Origin: Acanthaster planci
Lineage: Eukaryota > Echinodermata > Asteroidea > Valvatida > Acanthasteridae
Assembly (NCBI RefSeq): GCF_001949145.1
Contig: NW_019091467.1
Location: forward strand, 881,391-910,938
Reading direction: 5' to 3'
Length of the DNA: 29,548 bases
Both the position numbers and the translations under genes were made by a program. The notes under the pieces are model-generated. The model was not told where the DNA came from. It did not search any database and saw nothing but the letters and a program-made list of their open reading frames with translations. Below, in pieces: positions 9,266 to 19,760 of the stretch. The number at the start of each line of letters is the position of its first letter. Within the stretch, counting starts at the first letter, position 1.

Positions 9266-9986
9266 TTTCATTTCACTGAACTGATCTTCACCAACATAGT
9301 CTTCAGTTGAACAAATTCAAGAAAATGGACTAACTGGTAGGAGTACCATCAGTCGTGACATTTCTGAGGAAATTTTCCAGAAAGCTTTCTTATTTTGTCA
9401 TGGGTAACATCTGAAAACTGCAGTCTCCCCTGTCATGCCTGTGGGCATGCAGAATTCAGAACCGCTGTATTCACACACGAACAGAAAGTTCTATACTTTT
9501 CCTTGTCCAAATACTTTCCTGCACAAAAATCAAAATTCGGATCTCGTTTTTGGACAGAGAGGAAACCTTTTCTTAAAACCAACCAATTCCATCAAAATAT
9601 AAAGAAATTGCTCCACTTGAAAGCACGAATGAACAATGTAAACAAAAATGGCAGTCATGGCAGACATACTGCTTCAATGTCCCACATACAGCATACTTAA
9701 ACTAATGTAGTACTTGTGCCACTGCAGAACCTCGTATCCCAGGTCACACCAGTACAACATGGAGGAGACAACAATTTAACCCTGGGAAACATCAACGTAA
9801 TGGGCCCTATGTGGCACTGTACATTACTAACATACCCCGGTGATCATCGCTCATGTTCTCCCAATCCAGCATCTTGTCCATGCGTTCTATTGGCATGTCA
9901 TCATCACGTGATTGGTTCTCGTTCGATGAAAAGTCAAAATCTACGACTGTGCCATAAATAAAAATGTACATGTACTAAAGACTTGG
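9266..9986 (+). repeat. Module E copy
   Basis: Landmarks: cttcagttgaac, ttttccagaaagct, tgtcatgggtaacatctg, catgcagaattcagaaccgctg, aatgaacaatgtaaac, aacctcgtatcccaggtcac, catcgctcatgttctc and ggcatgtcatcatcacgtg. It leads directly into module C. Confidence 0.7.
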
Positions 9987-10390
9987 TGAAGGAATGACAA
10001 CAACAGACATTCCTTGCGGGCCAACACTTCTTGATGAAGATACACAGAGTAGATAGGTAATGTGAATAAACCAGTAATTCAACGAATCTGTCTTGATATT
10101 CTGATTGGCACACATTCACCACTAACAGTCTGCTGCTAGTTCCAAACTACTAGTCACAATTACACATAGTCATTGCTGAAAACACTCTGCCACTGACCAC
10201 ACAACATGTAATTACAGCCAAGAGTGACCAGATGAGGCTATCTTTTAAGATACTACCTGTAAAATATCAGTGCAGTGGGAAAACATTGGTGGTTGTTATG
10301 AAGTCAGTAACGTTGGGTATGAGTTGCCAATAACTGGAGCATTTGCTTTCTGTTTACTAAGGACATTCCTTCACAAAATTTTTAAACTGA
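9987..10390 (+). repeat. Module C copy
   Basis: It starts ggaatgacaacaacagac, has ccagtaattcaacg and cttgatattctg, then acagtctgctgctagttcc and gtcagtaacgttgggtatg. The middle (ctgtcatccctcgctgctg in other copies) is deleted. Confidence 0.7.
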
Positions 10391-10580
10391 CAAAATAAAT
10401 GAGAATCAAAGAAATACTAGCATACTTAAAGGCTTGTCTTTGTGTTAAAATTTATTTCAATTCACAAGCAATTAGGAAAAACTATAGGATTACCTTAAAA
10501 TGCATTTATCATAATCCAAAGACAGCTCCGTCAGCTTCTCTATCACTATCAAGAAAAACTAAAATGTTAATTCTAGAACT
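10391..10580 (+). repeat. Module D copy, shortened
   Basis: agaatcaaagaaatactagc, ggcttgtctttgtg, atttatttcaattcacaagc, atcataatccaaagacagc and gttaattctagaa follow the D order. Its end fuses with module A (ctagcacaatg). Confidence 0.6.
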
Positions 10581-11014
10581 GGACTGGATAAGCTCTTGGA
10601 CTAGCACAATGCAAGTTTATTATACCCCATCCATGAAACTTGAAACAAGCAGCATCTGGAAAGAAATTCATAGACAAATCCACCACACACAAAGATGACA
10701 AGAGAAACAATGGCATACATATATCCTCTTTTTGAGTTAAAAGCATTTATTTCAAGTCATAAGCAATAAAGAAAATAATTTTCAAATAAACCTTCACATT
10801 TTGTTATATGGATTTCTGTCAGCTGCTGTGGAATATCATTTGTCTACAACCATGTTACAAGAAATAAACAACAGCATAGAACTAAAGTGAATGATTCTGG
10901 GATAGATGTCATGGATGAGTTGCTGCCCCTTGCAACAGAAGTGAGTCTGATGGATGACACCATTTCAAAGTTAATATTTGCCTTGTTAATGAGGCAATGT
11001 CACATTTTACCAGT
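10581..11014 (+). repeat. Module A copy
   Basis: It shows tataccccatccatgaaac, gcagcatctggaaagaaattc, ttatttcaagtcataagc, tcatggatgagttgctgc and gccttgttaatg. Confidence 0.7.
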
Positions 11015-11560
11015 GTCATAATTTGTGGAAATGTTACCGCTATCAAATACTCAAAGTACAGACAGAATGAGGCCTTTCATACAGCTGACACTTGTTAATT
11101 TTTACATGCTTTGTATCAATAAGAAACAGTTGGAGCAACCAAACAATGTCAGTCACTTATTGTCAAACTCTGCTCATGAAGCTGCTGTTGTCGTCCAATG
11201 TGGCTGAGAAAACTCTGCTATCAGTCTGGAACTGGATCAGGCATCCTGACTGAAAACCAATCCAGCACCAGTTTCAGACTACCACCCAACCCCTGGCTTC
11301 TGCTCACAACAGCCAGCAACAAGCTTCCAACTTGACATCCATACAATCAGCCCCTGCTAAAGAACTCAGCAAGTAGCTCAGAGCTGATTAACTTCACCAG
11401 CCACTAGGATGAGTCACTTGTCAAGTCTGTGACCATGGCCATGAGTTACCACCTCACAGATGGAGAGGCAATATAATCAGCCAGGAGGGATCAGCCTGGC
11501 AAAAATGTACACACAAACTTGCAAGTACTCACAGAGATTTTGCATGGTGCTACCACAAAT
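11015..11560 (+). repeat. Module B, proximal half
   Basis: It contains gctatcaaatactcaaag, gtcgtccaatgtggctg, gtctggaactggatcagg, atccagcaccagtttcag, caagtctgtgaccatgg and gggatcagcctggc, and ends near cacaaacttgcaag, before the RTE-like tail of full copies. Confidence 0.65.
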
Positions 11561-11820
11561 CTATTACGTCTTCTTGCCACCTTTGCCATAATTTCAACTA
11601 ATGCATGGAAAGAGCATTGCAAGTGATTCGGACAAAAAACAAACTGCAGAATAATGAGCAAGAGGTGAACGAATAGGTGGTTATTAGAGTTATCTGGAAA
11701 AATATGTACTTTAAATTTTGAAAACATTACATAACTGGTTTATTTCACTACAAGCAAATAGATATATATACAAAACATTTGATGGGTATACCGAATACCA
11801 TTCATCACAAGCAACTTATA
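11561..11820. other. Unassigned AT-rich DNA
   Basis: It replaces the distal half of module B. The minus frame 11491-11727 is compositionally biased (S, L, F-rich) and straddles the B boundary, so it is not called. Confidence 0.35.
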
Positions 11821-12620
11821 AGCACCTAATGCAAAGTGTTGATATTTATTGAAATTCACAAGAAATGAGGAAGAATATTAAAATAGTTTTAAATACTGTG
11901 CTTTATCACAGTCCAAAGAAAGTTAATCAATGTTACCATCAAGAAAAATTAAACAAAATCTGCAACTAACCATGTTGCCAATACACTCAGCCAGTACAAA
12001 CTGGAGACACAGAAATAAGCAGTTGCATAGAATTAAATAATTTTGTGATTGGTGTGATGAATGAATTACTGATACTCAGTAACCAGCGAGTCTGACAGTC
12101 TAACTTTTCAATCAAAACAGTTGCCTTCTTAAGCAAAAATGTCACATTGTAAATGTGCATCTTAATGCAATTTTAATTTCTTAATAAGACCATCCATGAA
12201 ACTGGTAAGAAGCAGCCCCTGGAAAGAAATTTATGGAGAAACACAAGCAAAGACAACTAATGCAACAACGGCATACATATCTTCTTATAGAGATAAAATT
12301 TATTTCAATTCATAAGCTATAAAAAATAAGTTAAAAATGATCCTTCACGTGTTATTAAACTGGATCTCTGTCACCTGCTGCTGCTGAATATTATCTGCCA
12401 CCAACGACGCTGTGAAGTCACTTGGCCAGTCTGAACAGGAGACTCATAAATTAATGACTTCATAGAAAGTGCTTGGCTCTCTGAAGGATGAGTTGCTGCT
12501 GGATGCAACAGAAGCTTTTAAAACTCACCAGTTGCCGTGTTTATGTAGAAATGTCGCACTGTACATGAGCAACATTTTATGTGGAAAATACTTCTCAAAC
12601 ACTGAAGCACAGATCTGTTA
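11821..12620 (+). repeat. Module D remnant and two A copies
   Basis: D words (aaattcacaagaaatgagg, gctttatcacagtccaaag) run to about 11955. Then two A units have the gatgaatgaattactg and ggatgagttgctgctgg words at about 12058 and 12486 (spacing 428, a shortened unit). The second is cut after aaacactgaagcac and ctgttaatg by the next insertion. Confidence 0.65.
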
Positions 12621-13160
12621 ATGTTAACTAAGTCACAAAATAACACAGGACACCTGATTGTCCGGACTCGATGTAATCTGATTTATTGAACTGATCAAAG
12701 AAATGGAACGGCAATAAATGTGAAATGTATCGAGTAAAAAATTGAACCTGCTGTATGCCTGACTCACTCACGTGCTTTATCGCAGTCCAGGCTGCACTAC
12801 CTTTGCTGTATGGTTGACTACAACGCTTACAATAACAATTTGCAACTGCCAGTGGAGTTCATTTCAGTGCATGTGGTTTACCACAGCTGTGGGTGTCTCT
12901 AGTCAACCACATGGGACGCAGCTGGAAGAAAGGTAGGTCTCGGTTCACTGCAATACACATGAGCAGTAAATGCTGACGTCACCCTCAACCCTCAGCACGC
13001 TCTCCCACACTTAGCATGATCCTACACATGAAGCTTTTACTGCACGTGCAACTTGTTCTGTTCCTGCTCTGATGAAGAAACCACCTCTTACTCTTATTAA
13101 TAGGTGTTCAGTTTACTGCAGTTTGTTCCACGATGAACGAAACACTTATTAGTGACTTCA
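12621..13160 (-). mobile_element. Candidate solo LTR
   Basis: About 540 bp of unrelated sequence interrupts a module A copy, which resumes as tttggaaagaaatttaaag. Read on the minus strand it has an AATAAA signal (near 12680). This is followed by about 60 bp and an end in gttaaca, where the plus strand reads tgttaac, as expected for an LTR terminus. It also holds a perfect CRE palindrome TGACGTCA (about 12974) and an E-box-like cacgtg (about 13047). The start TG and a target-site duplication were not fixed, and I found no second copy here. A non-LTR insertion of a gene-control fragment is the alternative. Confidence 0.35.
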
Positions 13161-13480
13161 CCTATTCTTTGGAAAGAAATTTAAAGACAAAACCACCACA
13201 CGTACAGATGACCAGAGAAACATCCATACACATTTATCTTCTTTTAAAGTTAGTGATTATTTCAATTCATAAGCAATAACAAATATATTGTAACTTGAAG
13301 CTAAACTTTCACATTCTTAACTGTGTGTGCCACAAGCCAATTGCTAGCTCACTCGACTGATCCAAAAAGGAGACTCAAAGAAATAAACAATTTCATGGAA
13401 CACGGGTAAATGGCTCGTTGATGGGTGTAATGAATGAGCTACTGCTCCCTGCTACAACTGAGGTTGCTAAACCAGTACCT
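13161..13480 (+). repeat. Module A copy
   Basis: It has gaaatttaaagacaaaacc, aagttagtgattatttcaattc, ataagcaataac and gaatgagctactgctccctg. It then leaves the module in the middle of the caacagaagtgag-equivalent. Confidence 0.65.
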
Positions 13481-14329
13481 GAATCTGTCGCGGGATCAAT
13501 GGTGGTAGTGCGTGCACAAAAAGGGTATAACAATGGAGCGGACGCGGTGCTGTTACCTGACCAAAGCAGGTCTTGAGATGTTTTCCCTAGCACGCATGTA
13601 CTGTGCATGGCATTTTTCAGACACAACATAAACTTGCGCCAGTCCCGTGCTGCCTTAAACATGTACATTTACATGGGGAATCACGTACAGATTAATGCTA
13701 ATGTACACAGATACGAATACAATGGTCTTGCGCATTCTCTGTGCCTATTCAAAGATAAGATTGATGTCATAATTTTACTAAGACCTAAACCTGTACAAGC
13801 CATTTCCACACAAAGGCCCAGCATAGCTTGAATTACCCCCAATTCATGTCCACATAAAAATCGAAGGAATAAGTAACTAGTATAACTCTTCTGAATTATA
13901 GAATTGTAGAATTACAGAATTATACAGAAAAATTATGGTTTGCAGAAAGAATTTGAATACTCCAACAGAACACACAAGAGAATTGAGCCTATCACAAAAT
14001 TCAACTGTCAAATGGTTGTGAAAATGAGTTATATACCGAACAATCCAAACTTCGCACAATTCAAATGTGTTAAGAATTACCGTCACTTATTCAGAATATG
14101 GAATCTTACACAGAACTTAACACAAGCCTTAAAACATTGTGAAAAGCACACAACTGGTTTTCTTTATTCCAAATATATCTTTAACCAGTACAAAACGTTC
14201 ATGAAAATACAAAAAAGAAAAAACGAATACACCTTTTTCTTCTCTCTTCCTTTCAAACAAGTAAAGGCAACCACTTTAGTTTCAACTGTTGATTAAGATC
14301 TGCTGAAGATTTTTATACAAACTATAAAA
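13481..14329. other. Unassigned DNA between array and gypsy relic
   Basis: No match to modules A to E. The first 300 bp has more CpG (cgcggg, ggacgcggtg, cacgcatg) than the rest. A short aattataga/attacaga simple repeat lies at 13889-13925. The plus frame 13940-14296 (118 codons) and several minus frames are open but K/N/F-rich, as chance frames in AT-rich DNA are. No recognised domain, promoter or RNA. Confidence 0.4.
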
Positions 14330-14680
14330 TGTTTGAACCTGTAAAAATACTATAAAAATAAGTTACAACACAATATACAATGAAGGTTGAACGAGCAATA
14401 ATACTTTGGATATAACTTACAAAAACTAACCTACATGAGTAAACTCTTAAGTAGCTCATCCCGAGTTTGGCCTTCTCTGCACTACAGGGGAGAGGTCTAG
14501 GGTTGACTCTGTTGTTCCCCAGGCTGGCAGAGCTCTGCATCAACTTCAACAGCCAACAGTAGGACTCCCAGCACTTCGTCTGACAAATGCAGGTCCCATC
14601 CAAGTAGACTCCCGTCATGGTATATAAGCTGACAGTGGCCATCTTCTTGATCTTGGCTGCAGGCCTATGGGACCCTCTGG
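14330..14680 (-). other. 3' flank of gypsy relic, unassigned
   Basis: An open minus frame (14322-14642) runs through here. It is not recognisable as part of Pol. The stretch may be 3' untranslated sequence or LTR remnant, with an AT-rich second half and a tatatt box-like word near 14370. Nothing firmer can be said. Confidence 0.25.
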
Positions 14681-14999
14681 ATCCCTATAATTTCAAGGGG
14701 AGGCATTGATGAAGCAGTTGACACCGATGTCTGATATGGCACATGGTGAGAGCAAGAAGGCATCCTCCTCCATTCTTGCTAGCTCCCCCTGCTGTCTGAG
14801 AGGATGTCAAACCAGTAGGGGGCATCCAAGTACTTTGGATCACCCAGGCCTCACTGGATACTTGTGGCCTTTCCATCTCCTCCTGAATGGAAGTGCATCT
14901 CCCTCTTTGGCCTTGTGGAAGCTGGCGTAGTGCCTCCCAAGGGTAGCCTTGTAGTGACAATCCGTAATACAAATACTTAATTTGACCATGGGACTCTCA
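14681..14999 (-). pseudogene. Gypsy pol C-terminal region, degraded
   Basis: The minus strand stays open for 95 codons (14685-14972) right after the integrase fragment. Gypsy integrases continue here into a variable C-terminal region, which fits the position. No frame gives a clear family motif, and the best frame changes along the stretch, so it is probably frameshifted. The assignment rests on position. Confidence 0.35.
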
Positions 15000-15180
15000 T
15001 ATGTCTGACTCTTGTGGTGTACACCGGTTCACGAAGGTGGCATAAGGGAGCATTTTATCCCAATCTCTTTGCCTTCTCTTCGGGCCGATGAGGACTACAA
15101 CAATGATCACTGAGGTTTTATTAAATCTCTCAACCATCCCGTCTGATTTGGGATTAAAGACTGTAGATTGTCACCTTCCT
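15000..15180 (-). pseudogene. Gypsy integrase catalytic-core fragment (end of DDE domain)
   Basis: The minus strand reads P-K-S-D-G-M-V-E-R-F-N-K-T (15110-15150), the segment that carries the third catalytic residue, Glu, of the D,D-35-E integrase. About 25 codons later comes Q-R-D-W-D-K-M-L-P-Y-A, the usual continuation in Ty3/gypsy integrases. The HHCC zinc-binding part and both Asp residues are absent, because the sequence joins directly to RNase H upstream. The domain would be unable to integrate DNA. Confidence 0.8.
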
Positions 15181-15218
15181 TCTGTAGAGGTACTGATAGA
15201 ACAAGTACATTACTAGTA

Positions 15219-15545
15219 CTACTGTTTGTAATTCACATCTCGTGACACAGTAGTTTCTTTCAGGTCTTCGAGGTTTCTGCAAGCATAAGCCAGAACTTTC
15301 TCTTCCCCATCCTGAAGCTGGGACAACACCGTACCAATGCTTTGTCCACTAGCATCAGTGTCAAAGGTGAAGTACCCCTCAGGGATAGTGTACGGTATGA
15401 CTGGAGCAGCCTTCGAGCTTACTCTTAAGCTCTTCAAATTATACTGGCATGCTTCACTCCACTCAAACTCTCACGCCTTTTCTGTCAAGGCATGCAGAGG
15501 ACTAACTATCTCTGCAAAGCCTCTAATGTGCTTCTGGTAGTAGGA
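15219..15545 (-). pseudogene. Gypsy RNase H domain, N-terminal part
   Basis: From the thumb-like Y-Q-K-H-I-R-G-F-A-E-I and S-P-L-H-A-L-T, the frame runs to F-D-T-D-A-S-G-Q-S-I-G-T-V-L-S-Q (about 15330-15375). The first catalytic Asp motif of the LTR-element RNase H is thus kept, and the frame reaches L-A-Y-A-C-R-N-L. A TGA stop interrupts it at 15471-15473. It ends at the equivalent of the V-T-R-R-E-L block and meets a TAG soon after (about 15219), where the deletion begins. The rest of RNase H is missing. Confidence 0.8.
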
Positions 15546-16514
15546 AACAAAGGCCAGGGAAGCTTGTTACGTCCCTTACACACATTGGCACTGGCCACTC
15601 CCCTCACTTTTGCTGGGTATGCGGCCACCCCTTCAGTGAACACAATGTGCCCAAGGTAGCCAACAGACTTCTAGAGTAGTTGGCATTTACTTGGCTTGAG
15701 CTTAAGCCCTGTCTGTCTCAACCTCTCTGATACCACTCTCAGATATTGTACTGTCTGAGTCTCTGTCTCACCAAAGAAGATCAGGTCATCAAACTATATC
15801 AACTGGATTTCCCACTGTAGTCCTGCCCTAACCTTCTTCATAAGTCTCTCATGGGTTGCTGGGGCATTGCAGAGGTCAAAGAGCATGCATTTGCATCTGT
15901 ACAGCCTATTTCTCACCACGAATGTGGATTTCTGACTGGCCTCGTTAAGGTAAAGCTTGACCTCGATGCTTGACCTTGATGGTTGAGGTCAAGCCTCGCA
16001 AACCACTTGGCTCCTCTCAGTGCGTTGAAAGTCTCATCAATGCGTGCAACTGGGTACGCTTCTTTAATGGTGACAGTGTTTAACTTTCTGTAATCTACAC
16101 AAAAATGCTCTGTCCCATATTTCTTTGTCACAAGGATGACATTGGCCACCCAAGGACCGTCCGATGGTCCTATCTTCCCTCGTTCCTCTAGGTCGGCAAC
16201 CTGACTCTGGATTTCTTGTTGGTTAGCATAAGATTGCCGACTGGGTCTCTCTTTTATTGGTCTAGGCTTGCATCACCAGTCTTGATCTCATGCTTAACAG
16301 CATCAGTTCTGCCAATATCATGGTCACCAGACGAGAAAACATCTTGGAAGTCTACCAAAAGTTTCTCTACTTCTCTGTGGTACTGTACCTCTAGAGTAGA
16401 AACACTCCTAATGTACAGGTCTTGCAAGTACTCTGGCAAGCCCTGCCCTGATTCAGTGGGCTTGTCCATTAAACTTTGAACTGCCTCAGGTTCTACCACA
16501 GTGACCGTTCCCAC
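15546..16514 (-). pseudogene. Gypsy reverse transcriptase, broken
   Basis: It opens with F-Q-D-V-F-S-S-G-D-H-D-I-G-R-T (about 16300-16350), the usual entry to gypsy RT. Then come V-T-K-K-Y-G-T-E-H-F-C-V-D-Y-R-K-L-N and R-I-D-E-T-F-N-A-L-R-G-A-K-W-F (15990-16140). Further on are L-C-N-A-P-A-T-H-E-R-L-M (about 15850-15885) and a catalytic box reading F-D-D-L-I-F-F (15773-15793), where the family usually has Y at the first place. A TAG stop lies directly before this box (15794-15796) and another in the downstream region (15671-15673). A frameshift falls at about 15955-15990, beside a short duplication of gtcaagc-containing sequence. No function is possible. Confidence 0.85.
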
Positions 16515-16656
16515 AACGGTCCCTTTCTTGGTAATTCTTTTGCCTTTTCCTGAGTTAAATACCCGCAGAGAACAGTCTCATTCCCCATCTCAACCAGCGA
16601 CCTGGCCAGCACTAGGCCTTTCTTGGCCAAATCTCCACCTCCTTCAAGAGGCTCTA

Positions 16657-17160
16657 CTACAGCTGGACCTTCCGGTCCTGCTCTTTCTGAGCTATCTTGC
16701 CCTGCACCACAGCCTCATGCCCATGGAGAATCACTATGGTTTCTGTTACCACTGCTCTTCCAACAAAGGGCTCTCCTGCACTGATGGTGCACTTAATTCT
16801 TTCTCCATTTACTCTCCACTCTTGAGTGTGGAAGTCCAAGTACCCACCTGTAGGTAAAGGGAAATCCATGCCCAAAATACATTGGCACTTCATTTCTATA
16901 ACGACTGCCTTGACAGGGCGCATGGGTCTGCCCACCTGCACATCTACCCAAGCGGCAACAACTGCAAGGGGACTGCCATCGGCCTGTCTTACCTGAACTT
17001 GGCCTGATTCAGGGACTGGTTGTTTTTCCTGTGGTATTTTGTAGTAGACCACACTACTTATTAGGTGTCAGCTGAACCAATGGCGATCAAAAATCGACAT
17101 TTGGTTCCTCTCACGACCCCTTTCACATGCAGTCCACCCTGGGGACAAAGGTTGGCTACT
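16657..17160 (-). pseudogene. Gypsy aspartic protease, active site lost
   Basis: At 17067-17160 the minus strand reads V-K-G-V-V-R-G-T-K-C-R-F-L-I-A-I-G-S-A-D-T. The family has D-[ST]-G at the active site, and here this is A-I-G. Directly after, two stops appear in frame (about 17061-17066). The protein continues in the next frame (17052 downwards) with the flap region and C-I-L-G-M-D-F-P-L-P (about 16855-16880), the closing protease motif. The loss of one base near 17064 explains the switch. After it comes a linker of about 65 residues towards RT. Confidence 0.75.
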
Positions 17161-17800
17161 GGAAGGGTTACTTCCCTTTCTCCACCCTCTGATCTCTTCT
17201 CTTCTACCGCACTGTCTTTGACTGGACCGTCTTTCGGGTTCTGCTGTTCCGAGCGTGGCCACGGACCCTCACCATCTTGGTGGGCCTACCATCAAGCATG
17301 CGCTGCTGCTGGACTCTCAAAATTCTGTGTCTCAACAGCAGTCTGAATGGCTTCATCAAAATTCTTTGGATGAGCCTAGTTTTTGCCTTCTCGTACAGAC
17401 AGACTTTCTACTGCTTCTGGAAAGTGATTCTTTGCCAACCAGTCATGCGATTCCTCCTGAATGTCAGGTTATGCCTTGACCACCAATTCCTGTATGGCTT
17501 GGCCAAACCCTTGAAGAGTCTCTATGGGCTTCTGTCGCTGATGCCTTAGCTTGACAAGGTAATTCTTGCATTGGCATCCTGAGCCAAACCTCCTATCAAA
17601 CAGTTTGAACAGTTCACTATATGAGTGCTCCTGGCCAGATGGAACCTCGCCTACTAATCTTAGGGCATTACTTTTGCAGACAGGCAAGCAAAAAAGCAGA
17701 GCCTGCTCTTTGTTCCACTGGTTCATAACTGTTGCCTGCTGTGTAAGCATCCATGGAGCTTGGTATCCTGGTATACCCGAGAGGTCAAATGGCACCCAAG
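17161..17800 (-). pseudogene. Gypsy Gag, degraded
   Basis: The frame 17469-17800 follows a stop at about 17826. It gives P-F-D-L-S-G near the start, a middle with N-K-E-Q-A-L-L-F-C-L-P-V and S-Y-S-E-L-F-K-L-F-D-R-R-F-G, and then a basic K-L-R-H-Q-R-Q-K-P. This is the style of the conserved Gag/retrotrans_gag fold (Y..L...L..RFG). The next 300 bp is frameshifted and of low complexity. A string G-H-A-R-N near 17255 resembles the second half of a zinc knuckle, but the cysteines are absent. No ATG is seen at the start: the open frame would begin at a GTG. Confidence 0.65.
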
Positions 17801-18535
17801 GTAAGGTAGAGGATGCAATTTACCCCTGAAAGGAGTACAAAACCCACCGACTGTCATAACAGGCAAAACAGTTTCAAAGATGCAAAGAGGGAGTAAAATT
17901 TACTACATCACAATTCATTTCATAACAATCGTCTTCACTGACACTGAGTATTGAGTTGAACAACGTCAGCTTAGTTGAGTGAACCATTGACATTTCTGAA
18001 AAACTTTTCCAGAAAGCTAGATATTTCAGCTTATTTGGGGTAACACCTAAGAACTACGGGGTCTACCCCCGTCATCATATCTATGGCGACACAGAAGTTG
18101 AACTGCCATATTTGCACACACACGAAATGTTCCATATTATTCTTCGTACTGATGCATCCTGCACAAAACTCAAATTTCTCATCTTAATTTTGGAGTGAGA
18201 GAAAAAAATCCTTAAAAACTAAACTGCTGTTACTGTGAAAAAAGTAAAAACAGGAACAAACAATGCAAAAAATGGCAGTAAATAGTGCTTCACTATCCCC
18301 AACAGCACACTCACCACATATATGAACTAATGTAGTACCAGCATAGCTGTACACTATGGCATCCATGGTCACACCAACTGGAAACGAAACATTTAACAGT
18401 CATGTACGTCAAACATTACTCATGTTCTTTTGATCTAGCACATGAATGCGTGTTTGTATATCAAGTGATTTTTCGTCTGATAAAAATTGCAATACTGTGG
18501 TGTAACAAATAAAATGTACAAGAACTGAGGACTAA
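17801..18535 (+). repeat. End of module B and module E copy
   Basis: aatttacccctgaaagg and aacaggcaaaacag align with the end of B at 9145-9200. E landmarks follow: cattgacatttctgaaaaac, ttttccagaaagct, cgacacagaag-like words, aacaatgcaaaaaatggcag and ctcatgttcttttgatc. This fixes the 5' junction of the gypsy relic. Confidence 0.65.
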
Positions 18536-18985
18536 ATGTAAGGATGACAACAGACTTCCCCTGCAGACCAATTCTTTATTTCGATACACAAAGAGTGGGT
18601 AATATAACTACACCAGTAATTCAACAAGTCAATCTTGATATTCTGCTTGGCACAATTAGTTTTATACCAATAAAACAGTCATCCCTTGACTGCTGCTGGT
18701 AATTACCCACTCCTCCACCAACTCCAAGCAGGACATCAATTAAGCCTTCCTGGAATTGTCTGCTGCTAGTTCAAGACCTCTGGTGACAATTACATGTAGT
18801 CATTAATTGCTGCAAAACTCTGCCACCCACCAACAAGAGTGACAAGATAGGGCTGCCTGTAAACTATTTGTTTCAGTGAGAGTACACTGGTGGCTAGAAG
18901 TAAAGTCAGCAACTTTGGGTACGAGTTGGCAATCACTTGGAGCTTTTACTTAATGAGTGCTAACGACATTCTATCTCAAAACATT
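18536..18985 (+). repeat. Module C copy
   Basis: It starts ggatgacaacagacttcccc (18542), includes ccagtaattcaacaagtc, catcccttgactgctgctgg, aattgtctgctgctag and gtcagcaactttgggtacg. It is one of the most complete C copies. Confidence 0.75.
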
Positions 18986-19380
18986 CCAATTTATGAAATG
19001 AATTATCTCATGGACAAAATCAACACAAGCAACAGGAACAGGAGGAACAATGACCTGGTTTAAGTATAACAATTGATTTCAAATTTTAATGAGCAGTATC
19101 TGGAGAAAGTAATGGACAAACACCACCACATGTAAATGTAAAAATGAGAATCAAAGAAATAATGACATACTTGGAGGCTTCTCTGTGTCAAAATTTATTT
19201 CAATTCACAAGCAAGTAGGAATTACAGAATTACCCTAAACAATGCAGTTTATAATAATCCAAAGATGGTTCCTCATAGTTGTCTTCTATCACTATAAAGA
19301 AAAACTATACCATAAATTCCAGAACAGGACCTTGCATCAAATCCGGTTAGAAATCAATCCTCCAAGTTCATAACTGGATC
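18986..19380 (+). repeat. Module D copy
   Basis: It has aacaggaggaacaatgacc, gagcagtatctggag, gcttctctgtgtcaaaat, ttcacaagcaagtagg, aatccaaagatggttcctc and ccaagttcataactggatctg. Confidence 0.65.
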
Positions 19381-19760
19381 TGTGTCAGCTGCTTTTGAAC
19401 ATCATCTGCCACTAGCAATGCTGCCAACTCACTTTGCCAAGACAAGTAGCAGCTCACTGCAAGAGAAATGAGTCTGACAGGTTGTATCCTTTGAGGAGCA
19501 ATACATAGATATGTCACACTGTACCATATGAATCATACATCTAACTTGAGGAAATTGTATACTGCTGTCAAACACTCAAGGAACAGAGAGTATGAGGCCT
19601 TTCTTCAAGGTCAACATTTCTGTATTCTGCTGGAATAACACAAAGCAAGTTTTTAATTATACTCCATCCATGAAACTTGTAAGAGGCAGCATCTGGAAAG
19701 AAATTTATAGACAAAACCACCACTTGCAAAGATGACCAGAGAAACAATGGCATACATATA
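19381..19760 (+). repeat. Module A copies, shortened
   Basis: It shows atctgccactagcaatgctgc, a shortened gcagctcactgcaag block, gtcaaacactcaag, ttcaaggtcaacatttctg, catccatgaaacttg, gcagcatctggaaag and caatggcatacatata, where the MITE-like element begins. Confidence 0.65.

Larger units (their letters stand above)
14330..17800 (-). mobile_element. Ty3/gypsy retrotransposon relic, LTRs not found
   Basis: Read on the minus strand from 17800 to 15000 it gives Gag-like, protease, reverse transcriptase, RNase H and integrase pieces in the Ty3/gypsy order (integrase last). It has many stops and frameshifts and a large deletion between RNase H and the end of integrase. At the 5' side module B/E words begin at about 17801, only a few codons before the Gag frame, so the 5' LTR and leader are missing. 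At the 3' side no LTR, polypurine tract or matching repeat was recognised. It is inactive and old. The element splits the array between an A copy and the end of a B copy, so the intervening B was lost or replaced. Confidence 0.85.

Noticed and set aside
13393-13668. Minus-strand frame of 91 codons
   Set aside because: Half of it is module A and half unrelated sequence. No motif.
13940-14296. Plus-strand frame of 118 codons
   Set aside because: K, N, F and T-rich as expected in AT-rich DNA. No motif, no upstream signal, and overlapping open frames on the other strand.
14706-17829. Several plus-strand frames across the gypsy relic
   Set aside because: They are antisense to recognisable Gag-Pol domains, so they are shadows.
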